Of a stretch of 16,173 bases of DNA, positions 1 through 7,049 are shown piece after piece (the first letter of the stretch is position 1; each line of letters starts with the position of its first letter). Origin of the DNA: Frankiales bacterium (GTDB lineage Bacteria; Actinomycetota; Actinomycetes; Mycobacteriales; SCTD01); contig JAODNS010000186.1 of the NCBI GenBank assembly GCA_025465145.1, positions 1 to 16,173 on the forward strand. Direction: 5' to 3'. Position numbers and translations under genes: made by a program. The notes below the pieces were generated by a model. That model was not told the origin of the DNA. It saw nothing but the letters and a program-made list of their open reading frames with translations, and made no database searches.

Positions 1-657
1 CGCCTCCGCGGCGCGCGCCGTGTCGGTCACGACGAGCGAGCCGACCGGCGCGCCGAGCCCCTTGCTCAGGCAGACCGAGAGGCTGTCGAACTGTGCGCCA
101 TACTCCGCCAGCGACACCCCCGACGCCACCGATGCGTTCCAGATGCGCGCGCCGTCGCAGTGCAGCGCGACGCCGTGCCGCGCCGTCAGCTCGCGCAGCT
201 CGACCAGGCTCTGCAGCGGGTGCACGGCGCCGCCGCCGCGGTTGTGCGTCTGCTCGACGCTGACGGCGCGGGTCGGGACGGTCCCCCACCCGGCCGGCCG
301 GAGCTCGGCCTCGACGACTGCCGGGTCCATCAGCCCGCCGGGCACCGTCCGCGTCTGGATGCCGCCGTGCTGCGCGGCGCCGCCGTGCTCGTAGGTGACG
401 ATGTGCGCGTCGGCGTCGCACAGCAGCTCATCCGCCGGCGGGCAGACCAGCCGCAGGCAGATCTGGTTGCCCATCGTTCCACTCGGCACGAACACCGCGG
501 CTTCGTGGCCGAACAGCTCGGCCGTCCGCTCCTCGAGCGCGTTGACGGTCGGGTCCTCGCCGTAGACGTCGTCGCCCACCTCGGCGCGGGCCATGGCCGC
601 GCGCATGGCCTCCGTCGGCTTGGTGAGGGTGTCGCTGCGCAGGTCGATCAGGCCCAT
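1..657 (-). CDS. ltaE: Low-specificity L-threonine aldolase (partial, C-terminus outside window)
   Basis: PLP-dependent aldolase of the beta-eliminating lyase family, expected to split L-threonine or allo-threonine into glycine and acetaldehyde in the cytoplasm. The visible 219 residues start MGLIDLRSDTLTKPTEAMR and carry the family's VGDDVYGEDPTVNALE block near residues 27-42, the VFVPSGTMGNQ segment, the HCDGAR motif that contacts the cofactor, and the PLP-binding lysine K199 in LSKGLGAP. The reading frame is open to base 1, so roughly the last third of the usual ~340-residue protein is missing. The ATG at 657 is the natural start because the conserved N-terminus begins there; there is no Shine-Dalgarno. 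A TACCTT -10 element ends six bases before the ATG, suggesting a leaderless message. It is divergent from the sigma-like gene with 17 bp between them. Family assignment is secure; exact substrate preference is not visible. Confidence 0.93.
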   Translation of the reverse strand, partial: MGLIDLRSDTLTKPTEAMRAAMARAEVGDDVYGEDPTVNALEERTAELFGHEAAVFVPSGTMGNQICLRLVCPPADELLCDADAHIVTYEHGGAAQHGGIQTRTVPGGLMDPAVVEAELRPAGWGTVPTRAVSVEQTHNRGGGAVHPLQSLVELRELTARHGVALHCDGARIWNASVASGVSLAEYGAQFDSLSVCLSKGLGAPVGSLVVTDTARAAEA

Positions 658-677
658 CGACCTAAGGTAATCGCGTG
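655..677. promoter_or_regulatory. Shared bidirectional promoter with interlocked -10 elements
   Basis: The palindrome ACCTAAGGT (660-668) gives a plus-strand -10 TAAGGT at 663-668 and a minus-strand -10 TACCTT at 669-664. Each hexamer is followed by exactly six bases and then a start codon: GTG at 675 on the plus strand and ATG at 657 on the minus strand. Both messages would therefore be leaderless, with start points 18 bp apart. No convincing -35 is visible on either side. The AAGG could also be read as a weak ribosome binding site for the GTG gene. Confidence 0.55.
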
Positions 678-2030
678 TCGGAGCAGCGCATCGCGGCTGA
701 GGACCTGACGGCGGCGGTCCGCATCCACGCCGACCGGGTCCACGACTTCCTGCGCCGGCTCGGCTGCGAGCCGCGGGCTGCGGTGGACGTCGTCGAGGCC
801 AGTGCCTTGGACCTCGTCGAGACCGCCGGCTCGACGCCGAAGCAGGTCACGGACGTCGTCGGCTGGTGGTTCGGCCGCGCGCGTGCGATCGGCGCGACGG
901 TCGCCGGCGGCTCGTCCGGCGTACCACTCGGCGGCGGCCTGCTCTCCGTCGACGTGGACCAGCAGCGGATCGCCGAGGCACTCGAGCAGCTGCCCGAGCG
1001 CGAGCGGGTGGCGGTGCTGCTGCGGGACGCGTACGCGCTGCCCGCAGCGTCCGTCGGCGTCGCCCTGGGCACGGACGCGGACGCCGCCATGGAGACGGTC
1101 GGCCGCGGGCGGCTGCGCTTCCTGCAGACCGTCGGCGACGACCTGCCCAGCACCGGTGGCCACCCGGTGGAGCTCGGCGCGCTCGCCCGGCTGGGCATGG
1201 GCGGCCCGGTCGCCGCCCGCGACGCGACGCCGCGGCGGCACGCGCAGTCGTGCGCGACCTGCCGGAGCATCTGGGACGCGCAGGAGCGCGCGCACCGGCT
1301 GCTGGCCGGGCTCACCGTCGTCGCCCTTCCCGACGTCGAGCGGGACGGGCTGCTGGGCCGCGTCGAGCAGCACGCGCAGGCCGCCCTTCCCGCGGGCGCG
1401 CTGCTGCTGCTCGAGGAGGAGGACGAGCTCGAGGACGAGCGGCCGAGCCGGCTGCTCATCCCGCTGTACGTCCTCGCCGGGGTCTTCCTCGCCGCCGTCC
1501 TCGGCGTCGTCATCGGCGTGCTCGCCAGCCGCGACGGCGAGTCGCGCGCCACCGGAGCGAGCGACTCCAGCGACCCCGGGATCCTCCCGCCCGTGGTCGC
1601 GCCTCCGGCCCCGTCGCGGTCGCCGGTGCCGTCGCCCGTCCTGTCCAGCGCGCCGCTGCCGTCGCCGCGCGTCTTCACCCTGCCGCCGAGCCCGAGCCCC
1701 GTGCCGGCCTCGCCGTCAGCGGCCGTGTCCACGGCACCGGAGCCGGCCGTCGAGCCGCAGTCGCTGACGAGCGACCCCACGAGCGGGCCGAACGGCCAGA
1801 CGGTCACCGTCCAGGGCGCCGGCTGGATGCCCGGCAGCACCGTCCAGCTCGACTACCGCAACTCGGTCGGCTCGACGGGCTCGCGCGCCCAGGCCGTCGT
1901 CGACTCGCGCGGCCGGTTCACCACGACGATCGCCGCGCAGGACCCGGCCAACTTCCCCGGCCGGCACGTCATCCGCGCGTCCAACGGGATCGACCCGACG
2001 ATGGAGACGCCGTACGACGTCAGCGGCTGA
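675..2030 (+). CDS. Membrane-anchored ECF-sigma-like / zinc-finger anti-sigma-like fusion protein
   Basis: A 451-residue protein with five parts in order. Residues ~13-77 resemble a degenerate ECF sigma region 2 (HADRVHDFLRRLG, then AAVDVVEASALDLVE where true ECFs have an AEDLVQE-type core). Residues ~94-152 look like sigma region 4 with its helix-turn-helix (LPERERVAVLLRD...LGTDADAAMETVGRGRLRFL). H189-x3-C193-x2-C196 is a zinc-binding anti-sigma motif. A single transmembrane helix spans ~260-285. A Pro/Ser-rich stalk (~296-362) leads to an outside beta-domain (363-451) resembling IPT/TIG folds (SDPTSGPNGQTVTVQGAGW). The likely role is a one-piece envelope sensor with the DNA- or polymerase-binding part inside and the sensory domain outside. 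Whether it still binds core RNA polymerase is doubtful given the weak region 2. Its 3' end overlaps the convergent DAHP synthase gene by 11 bp. No separate anti-sigma gene lies next to it. Confidence 0.78.
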   Translation: MSEQRIAAEDLTAAVRIHADRVHDFLRRLGCEPRAAVDVVEASALDLVETAGSTPKQVTDVVGWWFGRARAIGATVAGGSSGVPLGGGLLSVDVDQQRIAEALEQLPERERVAVLLRDAYALPAASVGVALGTDADAAMETVGRGRLRFLQTVGDDLPSTGGHPVELGALARLGMGGPVAARDATPRRHAQSCATCRSIWDAQERAHRLLAGLTVVALPDVERDGLLGRVEQHAQAALPAGALLLLEEEDELEDERPSRLLIPLYVLAGVFLAAVLGVVIGVLASRDGESRATGASDSSDPGILPPVVAPPAPSRSPVPSPVLSSAPLPSPRVFTLPPSPSPVPASPSAAVSTAPEPAVEPQSLTSDPTSGPNGQTVTVQGAGWMPGSTVQLDYRNSVGSTGSRAQAVVDSRGRFTTTIAAQDPANFPGRHVIRASNGIDPTMETPYDVSG

Positions 2031-3363
2031 CGCGCCCCTGCAGCATCTCCGCCACGAGGAAGGCGAGCTCGAGCGCCTGGCTGGTGTTCAGGCGCGGGTC
2101 GCACGCCGTCTCGTACCGGCCCGCGAGGTCGGCGTCGGTCAGCTCCTGCGCCCCGCCGAGGCACTCGGTGACGTCGTCGCCGGTCAGCTCCACGTGCACG
2201 CCGCCCGGGTGCGTGCCCAGCTCCGCGTGCACCTCGAAGAAGCCGCGCACCTCGCCCATCACGTCGTCGAAGTGCCGCGTCTTGTAGCCGCTGGGCGTCT
2301 CCTGGGTGTTGCCGTGCATCGGGTCGCAGCACCACACGACGCTGTGCGCGCCGCGCGCCTCGTCGACCGCGCGGACGATCCCCGGCAGCAGGTCGCGGAC
2401 CTTGCCCGCGCCGAGCCGGGTGATCAGCGTCAGCCGGCCGGGCACCGCATGCGGGTCGAGCCGCTCGACCAGGTCCACCACGTCGGCCGGCGTCGCGGAC
2501 GGGCCGACCTTCACGCCGATCGGGTTCGCGATCCGGCTCAGCAGGTCGACGTGCGCGCCGCTCAGGTCGCGGGTCCGCTCACCGACCCAGAGCAGGTGCC
2601 CGGACAAGTCGTACGGCTGCCCTGTCTGGTCGTCGGTGCGGGTCAAGGCGCGCTCGTACTCGAGCAGCAGCGCCTCGTGGCTCGAGTACAGCTCGACGCC
2701 GTGCGTCTGCGGCATCGCCTGCAGGTCGAGGCCGCAGGCGCGCATGAAGGCCAGCGCGCGGTCGATGTCGCGGGCCAGCACCTCGTACCGCTGACCCGCC
2801 GGCGACCTCTTGACGAAGTCCTTGTTCCAGTCGTGCACGGCCGTGAGGTCGGAGTACCCGCCGGTGGCGAGGCCGCGGATCAGGTTCAGCGCGGCGGCGC
2901 TGTTGGCGTAGGCGCGCACCATCCGCGTCGGGTCCGGCGTCCGGTCGCCGTGCAGGTCGTTGACGGCGTCACCGCGGTACGACGGCTGCCCGGTCAGCGC
3001 TTCGACGTCCGCGGACCGCGGCTTGGCGTACTGCCCGGCCAGCCGTCCCACCTTCACCACCGGCACGCTGGCGCCGTAGGTCAGCACGACGGCCATCTGC
3101 AGCAGCGTGCGGACCTTGCTGCGCAGCCCCTCGTCAGTGTTCGCCGCGAACGTCTCGGCGCAGTCGCCGCCCTGCAGCAGGAACGCCTCGCCGCGCGCGA
3201 CCGCCCCGAGCCGCTCGGTCAGCACGTCGCACTCGCGCGGCATGACCAGCGGCGGGACGGACGACAGCGTCTCGTAGACATCCGCCAGCGCGAGCGGATC
3301 GGGCCAGCGCGGCTGCTGCGCCGCGGGAAGCGTCCGCCAGTGGTCCAGATCGACGGCCGGCAC
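2020..3363 (-). CDS. aroG: Class II 3-deoxy-D-arabino-heptulosonate-7-phosphate (DAHP) synthase
   Basis: First enzyme of the shikimate pathway, condensing phosphoenolpyruvate with erythrose 4-phosphate in the cytoplasm. The plant/actinobacterial class II type is unmistakable: WRTLPAAQQPRWPDP at the N-terminus, FLLQGGDCAETF with metal-binding C68, VVKVGRLAGQYAKPRS, FYSSHEALL-like YSSHEALLLEYERALT, WVGERTR, DPMHGNT, and HPGGVHVELTGDDVTEC near the C-terminus. The reading frame stays open far upstream, but that part has no family similarity and overlaps the HD-GYP gene. I choose GTG 3363 (447 residues), since homologues begin shortly before the WRxLPAAQQP block. There is no Shine-Dalgarno; TAGCCT ends seven bases before the GTG, fitting a leaderless message. 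The stop overlaps the convergent sigma-like gene. Class II enzymes are typically feedback-regulated by aromatic amino acids. Start is fairly sure, function very sure. Confidence 0.96.
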   Translation of the reverse strand: MPAVDLDHWRTLPAAQQPRWPDPLALADVYETLSSVPPLVMPRECDVLTERLGAVARGEAFLLQGGDCAETFAANTDEGLRSKVRTLLQMAVVLTYGASVPVVKVGRLAGQYAKPRSADVEALTGQPSYRGDAVNDLHGDRTPDPTRMVRAYANSAAALNLIRGLATGGYSDLTAVHDWNKDFVKRSPAGQRYEVLARDIDRALAFMRACGLDLQAMPQTHGVELYSSHEALLLEYERALTRTDDQTGQPYDLSGHLLWVGERTRDLSGAHVDLLSRIANPIGVKVGPSATPADVVDLVERLDPHAVPGRLTLITRLGAGKVRDLLPGIVRAVDEARGAHSVVWCCDPMHGNTQETPSGYKTRHFDDVMGEVRGFFEVHAELGTHPGGVHVELTGDDVTECLGGAQELTDADLAGRYETACDPRLNTSQALELAFLVAEMLQGRVSR

Positions 3364-3483
3364 GTCGACAAGGCTATCGGAGCAGCCAGAGTCCCCTACC
3401 GCTTCCGGACCTAGCGGACAAGTCGGGACACCAGCTCTCGCGGGGCAGGAACACTGGGCTCGAGACCGACGGCGGAGGCGCAG
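3364..3483. promoter_or_regulatory. Divergent intergenic region, DAHP synthase / HD-GYP protein
   Basis: A 120-bp gap between two outward-facing genes, so it should hold both promoters. For the minus-strand gene the best candidate -10 is TAGCCT at 3376-3371, seven bases before the GTG. No good -35 is visible. On the plus strand there is no clear -10; AACACT near 3450 is the only weak fit. A short imperfect inverted repeat (CCGCT at 3399-3403, AGCGG at 3413-3417) is probably chance. Confidence 0.35.
3474..3478 (+). promoter_or_regulatory. Ribosome binding site of the HD-GYP gene
   Basis: GGAGG lies five bases before the GTG at 3484. This fixes the start of the HD-GYP gene and is one of the few strong Shine-Dalgarno sequences in the window. 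Confidence 0.7.
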
Positions 3484-4929
3484 GTGCACGACGAGGACGT
3501 CTGGCCAGGGCGGCCTGCCCTGGCCCGGCTGGTGCGCGCCGCCGTGTTCCTCGGCCCGCTGCTCGCCAGCCTGCTCGTCACGGCCGCGCTGAGCCGGCTG
3601 TTCCCGGCGCCGCCCGGCACCGGCGCCCGGATCGCCTGGTGGTCGGCTCTGCTGCTGCTCGCGACCGGCACCGTCTGGGCCACCGACCGCGCGCTGCGGC
3701 GGCTCGTCCCCCTGGCCGCGCTGCTCGAGATGTCGGTGCTGTTCCCCGGGCGGGCGCCCTCCCGCTTCTCGGTCGCGCGGCGGACGGGCTCGACGCGGCA
3801 GCTCGAGGAGCTGGTCGAGCGGGCGCGGGAGAGCGACGAGACGACCGAGCCGGTCCTCGCCGCGAGCAGGATCCTCGCGCTGGTCGGCGCCCTGCGCAGC
3901 CATGACCGGGCCACCCGCGGGCACTCGGAGCGGGTACGGGTGCTGACCGACCTGGTGGCCGAGGAGATGGGGCTGTCGCAGCCCGAGCGGGACCGGCTGC
4001 GGTGGGCCGCGCTGCTGCACGACATCGGCAAGCTCGACGTCCCGGCGAAGATCCTCAACAAGGCCGGCAAGCCGACCGAGCGGGAGTGGGAGCGGCTGCG
4101 GCGGCACCCCGCGGCCGGCGCCGCCCTCGCCGCCCCGCTGCTCGACTGGCTCGGCCCGTCCGCTCCGGTGATCGTCCAGCACCACGAGCGCTGGGACGGC
4201 CTCGGCTACCCGGCCGGCCTGGCCGGCGAGCAGATCTGCGTCGGCGCGCGGATCGTCGCGGTGGCCGACGCGTTCGAGGTGATGACCGCAGCGAGGTCGT
4301 ACAAGAAGGCCATGACCCGCGCCGCCGCGCTGCGCGAGATGGCGAAGATGAGCGGTACGCAGTTCGACCCGGCTGCGGTACGGGCGCTGCTGTCGATCAG
4401 CGCGCCCCGGCTCCGCTGGGCGGTCGGGCCGTGGGCGTGGCTGGCCCAGCTCCCCATCATCGGGACGGCGCCGTCGCTCGCCGGCACGGCCGCTGCCGTC
4501 GCCGGTCAGACCGCGGCCGGCGTCGGCGCGGTCACCCTGGGCACGGCGGTCGGCGTCACGACGCTGCCGCCGATCACGCCCATCGAGCTGCCGCTGACCA
4601 CGCAGCAGCAGCCGGCGCAGGGCCCGCGGGTGCCGTCGAGCTCACCCAGCCCCTCGGCCTCCCCGTCGCCGTCGGTCGCCGCCCGCCAGCCCAGCGCGGT
4701 CGCGATCCTGGTTCCCCGGCCGGCGCCGACCCGCGCGTCCGTGAAGACGGTGCCGCAGCTCGCGCCCTCCCCGCGGCAGAGCCCGTCGGCGGGTGCCAGC
4801 GCGAGCCCTTCGCCGACCCCGGCGCGCAAGGGGACCCCGTCCTCGGCGGCGGCCTCGCCGTCACCCTCCGCCACCCCGTCGCCCAGCCCGTCGCGGACGC
4901 GGAAGGGCAAGCCGCCCAAGGGCAAGTAG
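3484..4929 (+). CDS. HD-GYP domain membrane protein (cyclic-di-GMP phosphodiesterase family) with Ser/Pro-rich tail
   Basis: A 481-residue protein. Two N-terminal hydrophobic helices (~16-38 and ~50-68) anchor it. Residues ~125-300 form an HD-GYP phosphohydrolase domain: RSHDRATRGHSERV (H140, H147), LLHDIGKLDVP with the H179-D180 pair, H208, QHHERWDGLGYP with H233-H234 and the GYP signature at 241-243, and VAVADAFEVMT with D262. All expected metal ligands are present, so it is probably active on c-di-GMP or a related dinucleotide, though this is inferred from the family. A third hydrophobic stretch (~312-356, PWAWLAQLPIIG...) is followed by a tail of ~120 residues rich in Ser, Pro and Ala that ends in basic KGKPPKGK. 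If the third stretch crosses the membrane, the tail is outside, possibly reaching the cell wall. No GGDEF, PAS or receiver domain is fused. The stop lies one base from the convergent phosphofructokinase stop. Confidence 0.9.
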   Translation: MHDEDVWPGRPALARLVRAAVFLGPLLASLLVTAALSRLFPAPPGTGARIAWWSALLLLATGTVWATDRALRRLVPLAALLEMSVLFPGRAPSRFSVARRTGSTRQLEELVERARESDETTEPVLAASRILALVGALRSHDRATRGHSERVRVLTDLVAEEMGLSQPERDRLRWAALLHDIGKLDVPAKILNKAGKPTEREWERLRRHPAAGAALAAPLLDWLGPSAPVIVQHHERWDGLGYPAGLAGEQICVGARIVAVADAFEVMTAARSYKKAMTRAAALREMAKMSGTQFDPAAVRALLSISAPRLRWAVGPWAWLAQLPIIGTAPSLAGTAAAVAGQTAAGVGAVTLGTAVGVTTLPPITPIELPLTTQQQPAQGPRVPSSSPSPSASPSPSVAARQPSAVAILVPRPAPTRASVKTVPQLAPSPRQSPSAGASASPSPTPARKGTPSSAAASPSPSATPSPSPSRTRKGKPPKGK

Positions 4930-4930
4930 C

Positions 4931-5956
4931 TCAGCCGAAGAAGACCTCGGCCTCCGCGTACCGCTCGAGCGGCACGGTCTTCAGCTCCGCCGTCGCCTGC
5001 TCCAGCGGCACCCGGACGATCGACGTGCCCTGCAGCGCCACCATCACGCCGCTGACGCCCTCATGCACGGCGTCGATCGCGTGCAGCCCGAAGCGGGTCG
5101 CGAGGATCCGGTCGAACGCCGTCGGGGTCCCGCCGCGCTGCACGTGCCCGAGGACGGTCTGGCGCGACTCGAACCCGGTCCGCTGCTCGATCTCCCGCTC
5201 CAGCACCTGGCCGATCCCCCCGAGCCGTACGTGCCCGAACGCGTCGAGCTCCCCGGCCTGCAGCGCCATCGTGCCCGCGGCCGGCTGCGCGCCCTCGGCC
5301 ACCACGATGATCGGCGCGTAGTGCCGCTCGAACCGCGCCGTGACGTACTCGCAGACCTTGTCGATCTCGAACGGCCGCTCCGGGATGAGGATGACGTTCG
5401 CGCCGCCGGCGAGGCCGGAGTGCAGGGCGATCCAGCCGGCGTGCCGGCCCATGACCTCGACGATCAGCGCACGGTGGTGCGACTCGGCCGTCGTGTGCAG
5501 CCGGTCGATCGCGTCCACCGCGATCTGGACGGCGGTGTCGAAGCCGAAGGTGTAGTCGGTCGCGTTCAGGTCGTTGTCGATGGTCTTCGGTACTCCGACC
5601 ACCGTCAGCCCCGCGGCGGCGAGCTGGGTCGCCACGCCGAGGGTGTCCTCGCCGCCGATCGCGATGAGCGCGTCCACCCCCCTCGCGGCGAGGTTCTCGC
5701 CGATCCGGTTGATGCCGCCCTCGACCTTCAGCGGGTTCGTCCGGCTGCTGCCCAGGATGGTGCCCCCGCGCGGCAGGATCCCGCGCACCTGCGGAACGCC
5801 GAGCTCCATCGTGACGCCCTGCAGCGGGCCCTTCCAGCCGTCCCGAAATCCCACGAACTCGTGTCCGTAGACCTCCACGCCCTTGCGCACGACGGCGCGG
5901 ATGACCGCGTTCAGGCCCGGGCAGTCGCCTCCGCCCGTCAGCACCCCGATGCGCAC
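4931..5956 (-). CDS. pfkA: 6-phosphofructokinase, probably pyrophosphate-dependent
   Basis: Phosphorylates fructose 6-phosphate to fructose 1,6-bisphosphate in glycolysis. The 341-residue protein starts MRIGVLTGGGDCPGLNAVIR and shows GGTILGSSR (64-72), IGGEDTLGVA (100-109), PKTIDNDL with catalytic D127 and D129 (123-130), GFDTAV, VEVMGRHAGWIAL and GHVQRGGTPTAFDRILATRFG. Two positions separate phosphate donors in this family: D104 and K124 are the PPi-type pair, where classic ATP enzymes have G104 (and E. coli also G124). From memory, Streptomyces ATP-PFKs have GGEGTL and the Amycolatopsis PPi enzyme has GGEDTL, so this one groups with the latter. GTG 5956 is chosen because AGGAGG lies six bases upstream and the family N-terminus begins there; the upstream in-frame ATG at 5998 would add 14 unrelated residues. 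Donor use is inferred, not shown. Confidence 0.93.
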   Translation of the reverse strand: MRIGVLTGGGDCPGLNAVIRAVVRKGVEVYGHEFVGFRDGWKGPLQGVTMELGVPQVRGILPRGGTILGSSRTNPLKVEGGINRIGENLAARGVDALIAIGGEDTLGVATQLAAAGLTVVGVPKTIDNDLNATDYTFGFDTAVQIAVDAIDRLHTTAESHHRALIVEVMGRHAGWIALHSGLAGGANVILIPERPFEIDKVCEYVTARFERHYAPIIVVAEGAQPAAGTMALQAGELDAFGHVRLGGIGQVLEREIEQRTGFESRQTVLGHVQRGGTPTAFDRILATRFGLHAIDAVHEGVSGVMVALQGTSIVRVPLEQATAELKTVPLERYAEAEVFFG

Positions 5957-5989
5957 CTGCGTCCTCCTCTTGTCGTCGCGCGCACCGTA
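5957..5989 (-). promoter_or_regulatory. Promoter and ribosome binding site of the phosphofructokinase gene
   Basis: On the minus strand, AGGAGG (5968-5963) sits six bases before the GTG at 5956. A TACGGT -10 candidate (5989-5984) would place the transcript start near 5977, giving a leader of about 20 bases. No good -35 is seen at the expected distance. Confidence 0.5.
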
Positions 5990-6017
5990 TCGGGTCAAGG
6001 CGGACCCCCCGCGCGCC

Positions 6018-6029
6018 GATCTTCGGAGC
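6018..6029 (+). promoter_or_regulatory. Possible -10 element for a leaderless RlpA-like gene
   Basis: GATCTT (6018-6023) matches the two best-conserved -10 positions (A2 and T6) and is followed by exactly six bases and then GTG at 6030. GGAG at 6025-6028 is too close to the GTG to work as a normal ribosome binding site. The match is weak and is supported mainly by the same spacing at other genes here. Confidence 0.3.
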
Positions 6030-7049
6030 GTGCTCCGCCGGACCTTGCTGACGGCTGCCCTCGTGGCGGCCGTGCTCGGCGTGCCCGGGTCGCCCGCGGG
6101 CGCGGACCCGGTCTCGTCCCGCGACCTGCCGCGGCTGCAGCTCGAGCTGGCCGAGGTGACGGCGCACGCGCAGGAGCTGTCCGCCCGGCTGGAGCAGGCG
6201 GCGGCACAGGACGGCGGCCTGCGCGTCGCCGTCGAGCGGCTGGCCGAGGAGCACGACGATGCGCAGGCGCGGCTCGACGCGCGCGCCCGGCTCGTCTACA
6301 TGAGGACGACGCCGGACCCGCTGTCCTCGCTGCGCGCGCTTGCCGCGCCCGGGCTGCGCCGGATCGTGCAGAAGGGCTCGACCGCCGCGCTCACCGTGGA
6401 CCGGGACCTGGTCGACGCGGTCGCCGCCCAGTCCGCGCAGGTGCGCGCCCTGCAGGCCCGAGCGGCTCGCTTCCGCGAGGGGCTGCGCCGACAGGCCGCC
6501 GAGGTGCTCGAGGCGCAGGACCGCGCGCGGGTGCTGCTCGCGCAGGCGGAGGCGCTCGCCGCCCAGGAGCAGGCGGCGGCCGCGCTCGCCCGGCTCGCGG
6601 AGCAGCGCGCCGCGCTGGACGCGGTGTCCGCGACGGTCACCCTCGCCCTCACGCCGGCGCAGACGGAGCGGTCCCGTCGCGCCGCCGCCGATCAGGTGCC
6701 GGTGCTGGCCGCGGTCGAGGCGGCCGGCGACGGGTACCCGGCCGGCTACCGACCCAGCGGGCAGACCTTCAGCGGCACGGCGTCCTGGTACGGGCCCGGC
6801 TTCGTCGGCTCCCCCACCGCCAGCGGCGCGCCGTACGACCCGGAGCGGCTGACCTGCGCGAACAAGCAGCTCCCGCTCGGCACCGTCGTCCGCGTCTCCG
6901 CCAACGGCCGGGCGATCAGCTGCCTGGTGAACGACCGCGGCCCGTACGTCGGCGACCGGGTGCTGGACATGTCGCGCGCAGGGTCGCGCGCGCTCGGGTA
7001 CGACGGGCTGGCGCAGGTGACGGTCGAGGTGCTCAGCGCGGTCGGCTGA
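6030..7049 (+). CDS. Secreted coiled-coil protein with C-terminal RlpA-like double-psi beta-barrel
   Basis: A 339-residue exported protein. The N-terminus MLRRTLLTAALVAAVLG is a signal peptide with a likely cleavage after SPAGA. Residues ~30-215 are Ala/Arg/Glu/Gln-rich and predicted coiled coil, like the N-terminal helical region of actinobacterial wall hydrolases. Residues ~247-339 are an RlpA-type barrel: FSGTASWYGPGF, TASGAPYD, LTCANKQLPLGTVVRV, ISCLVNDRGPYVGDRVLDMS. D302 of NDRGP is kept, but the catalytic His of lytic RlpA enzymes (TAAHKTLP) is N278 here, so lytic activity is uncertain. C276 and C298 could form a disulfide, as in many actinobacterial relatives. GTG 6030 is chosen because the signal peptide starts there; the longer frame upstream overlaps the divergent phosphofructokinase gene. 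It probably acts in or on the cell wall. The 3' end overlaps the convergent methyltransferase gene by 17 bp. Confidence 0.85.
   Translation: MLRRTLLTAALVAAVLGVPGSPAGADPVSSRDLPRLQLELAEVTAHAQELSARLEQAAAQDGGLRVAVERLAEEHDDAQARLDARARLVYMRTTPDPLSSLRALAAPGLRRIVQKGSTAALTVDRDLVDAVAAQSAQVRALQARAARFREGLRRQAAEVLEAQDRARVLLAQAEALAAQEQAAAALARLAEQRAALDAVSATVTLALTPAQTERSRRAAADQVPVLAAVEAAGDGYPAGYRPSGQTFSGTASWYGPGFVGSPTASGAPYDPERLTCANKQLPLGTVVRVSANGRAISCLVNDRGPYVGDRVLDMSRAGSRALGYDGLAQVTVEVLSAVG

Noticed and set aside
1451..1800. Ser/Pro-rich and polyserine antisense frames as possible repeat proteins
   Set aside because: These are mirror frames of the TM and stalk region of the sigma-like gene; codon-phase bias favours the plus-strand gene.
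3364..4185. Long N-terminal extension of the DAHP synthase frame
   Set aside because: It is antisense to the HD-GYP gene, has low-complexity Gln/Arg/Gly sequence and goes well beyond family length.
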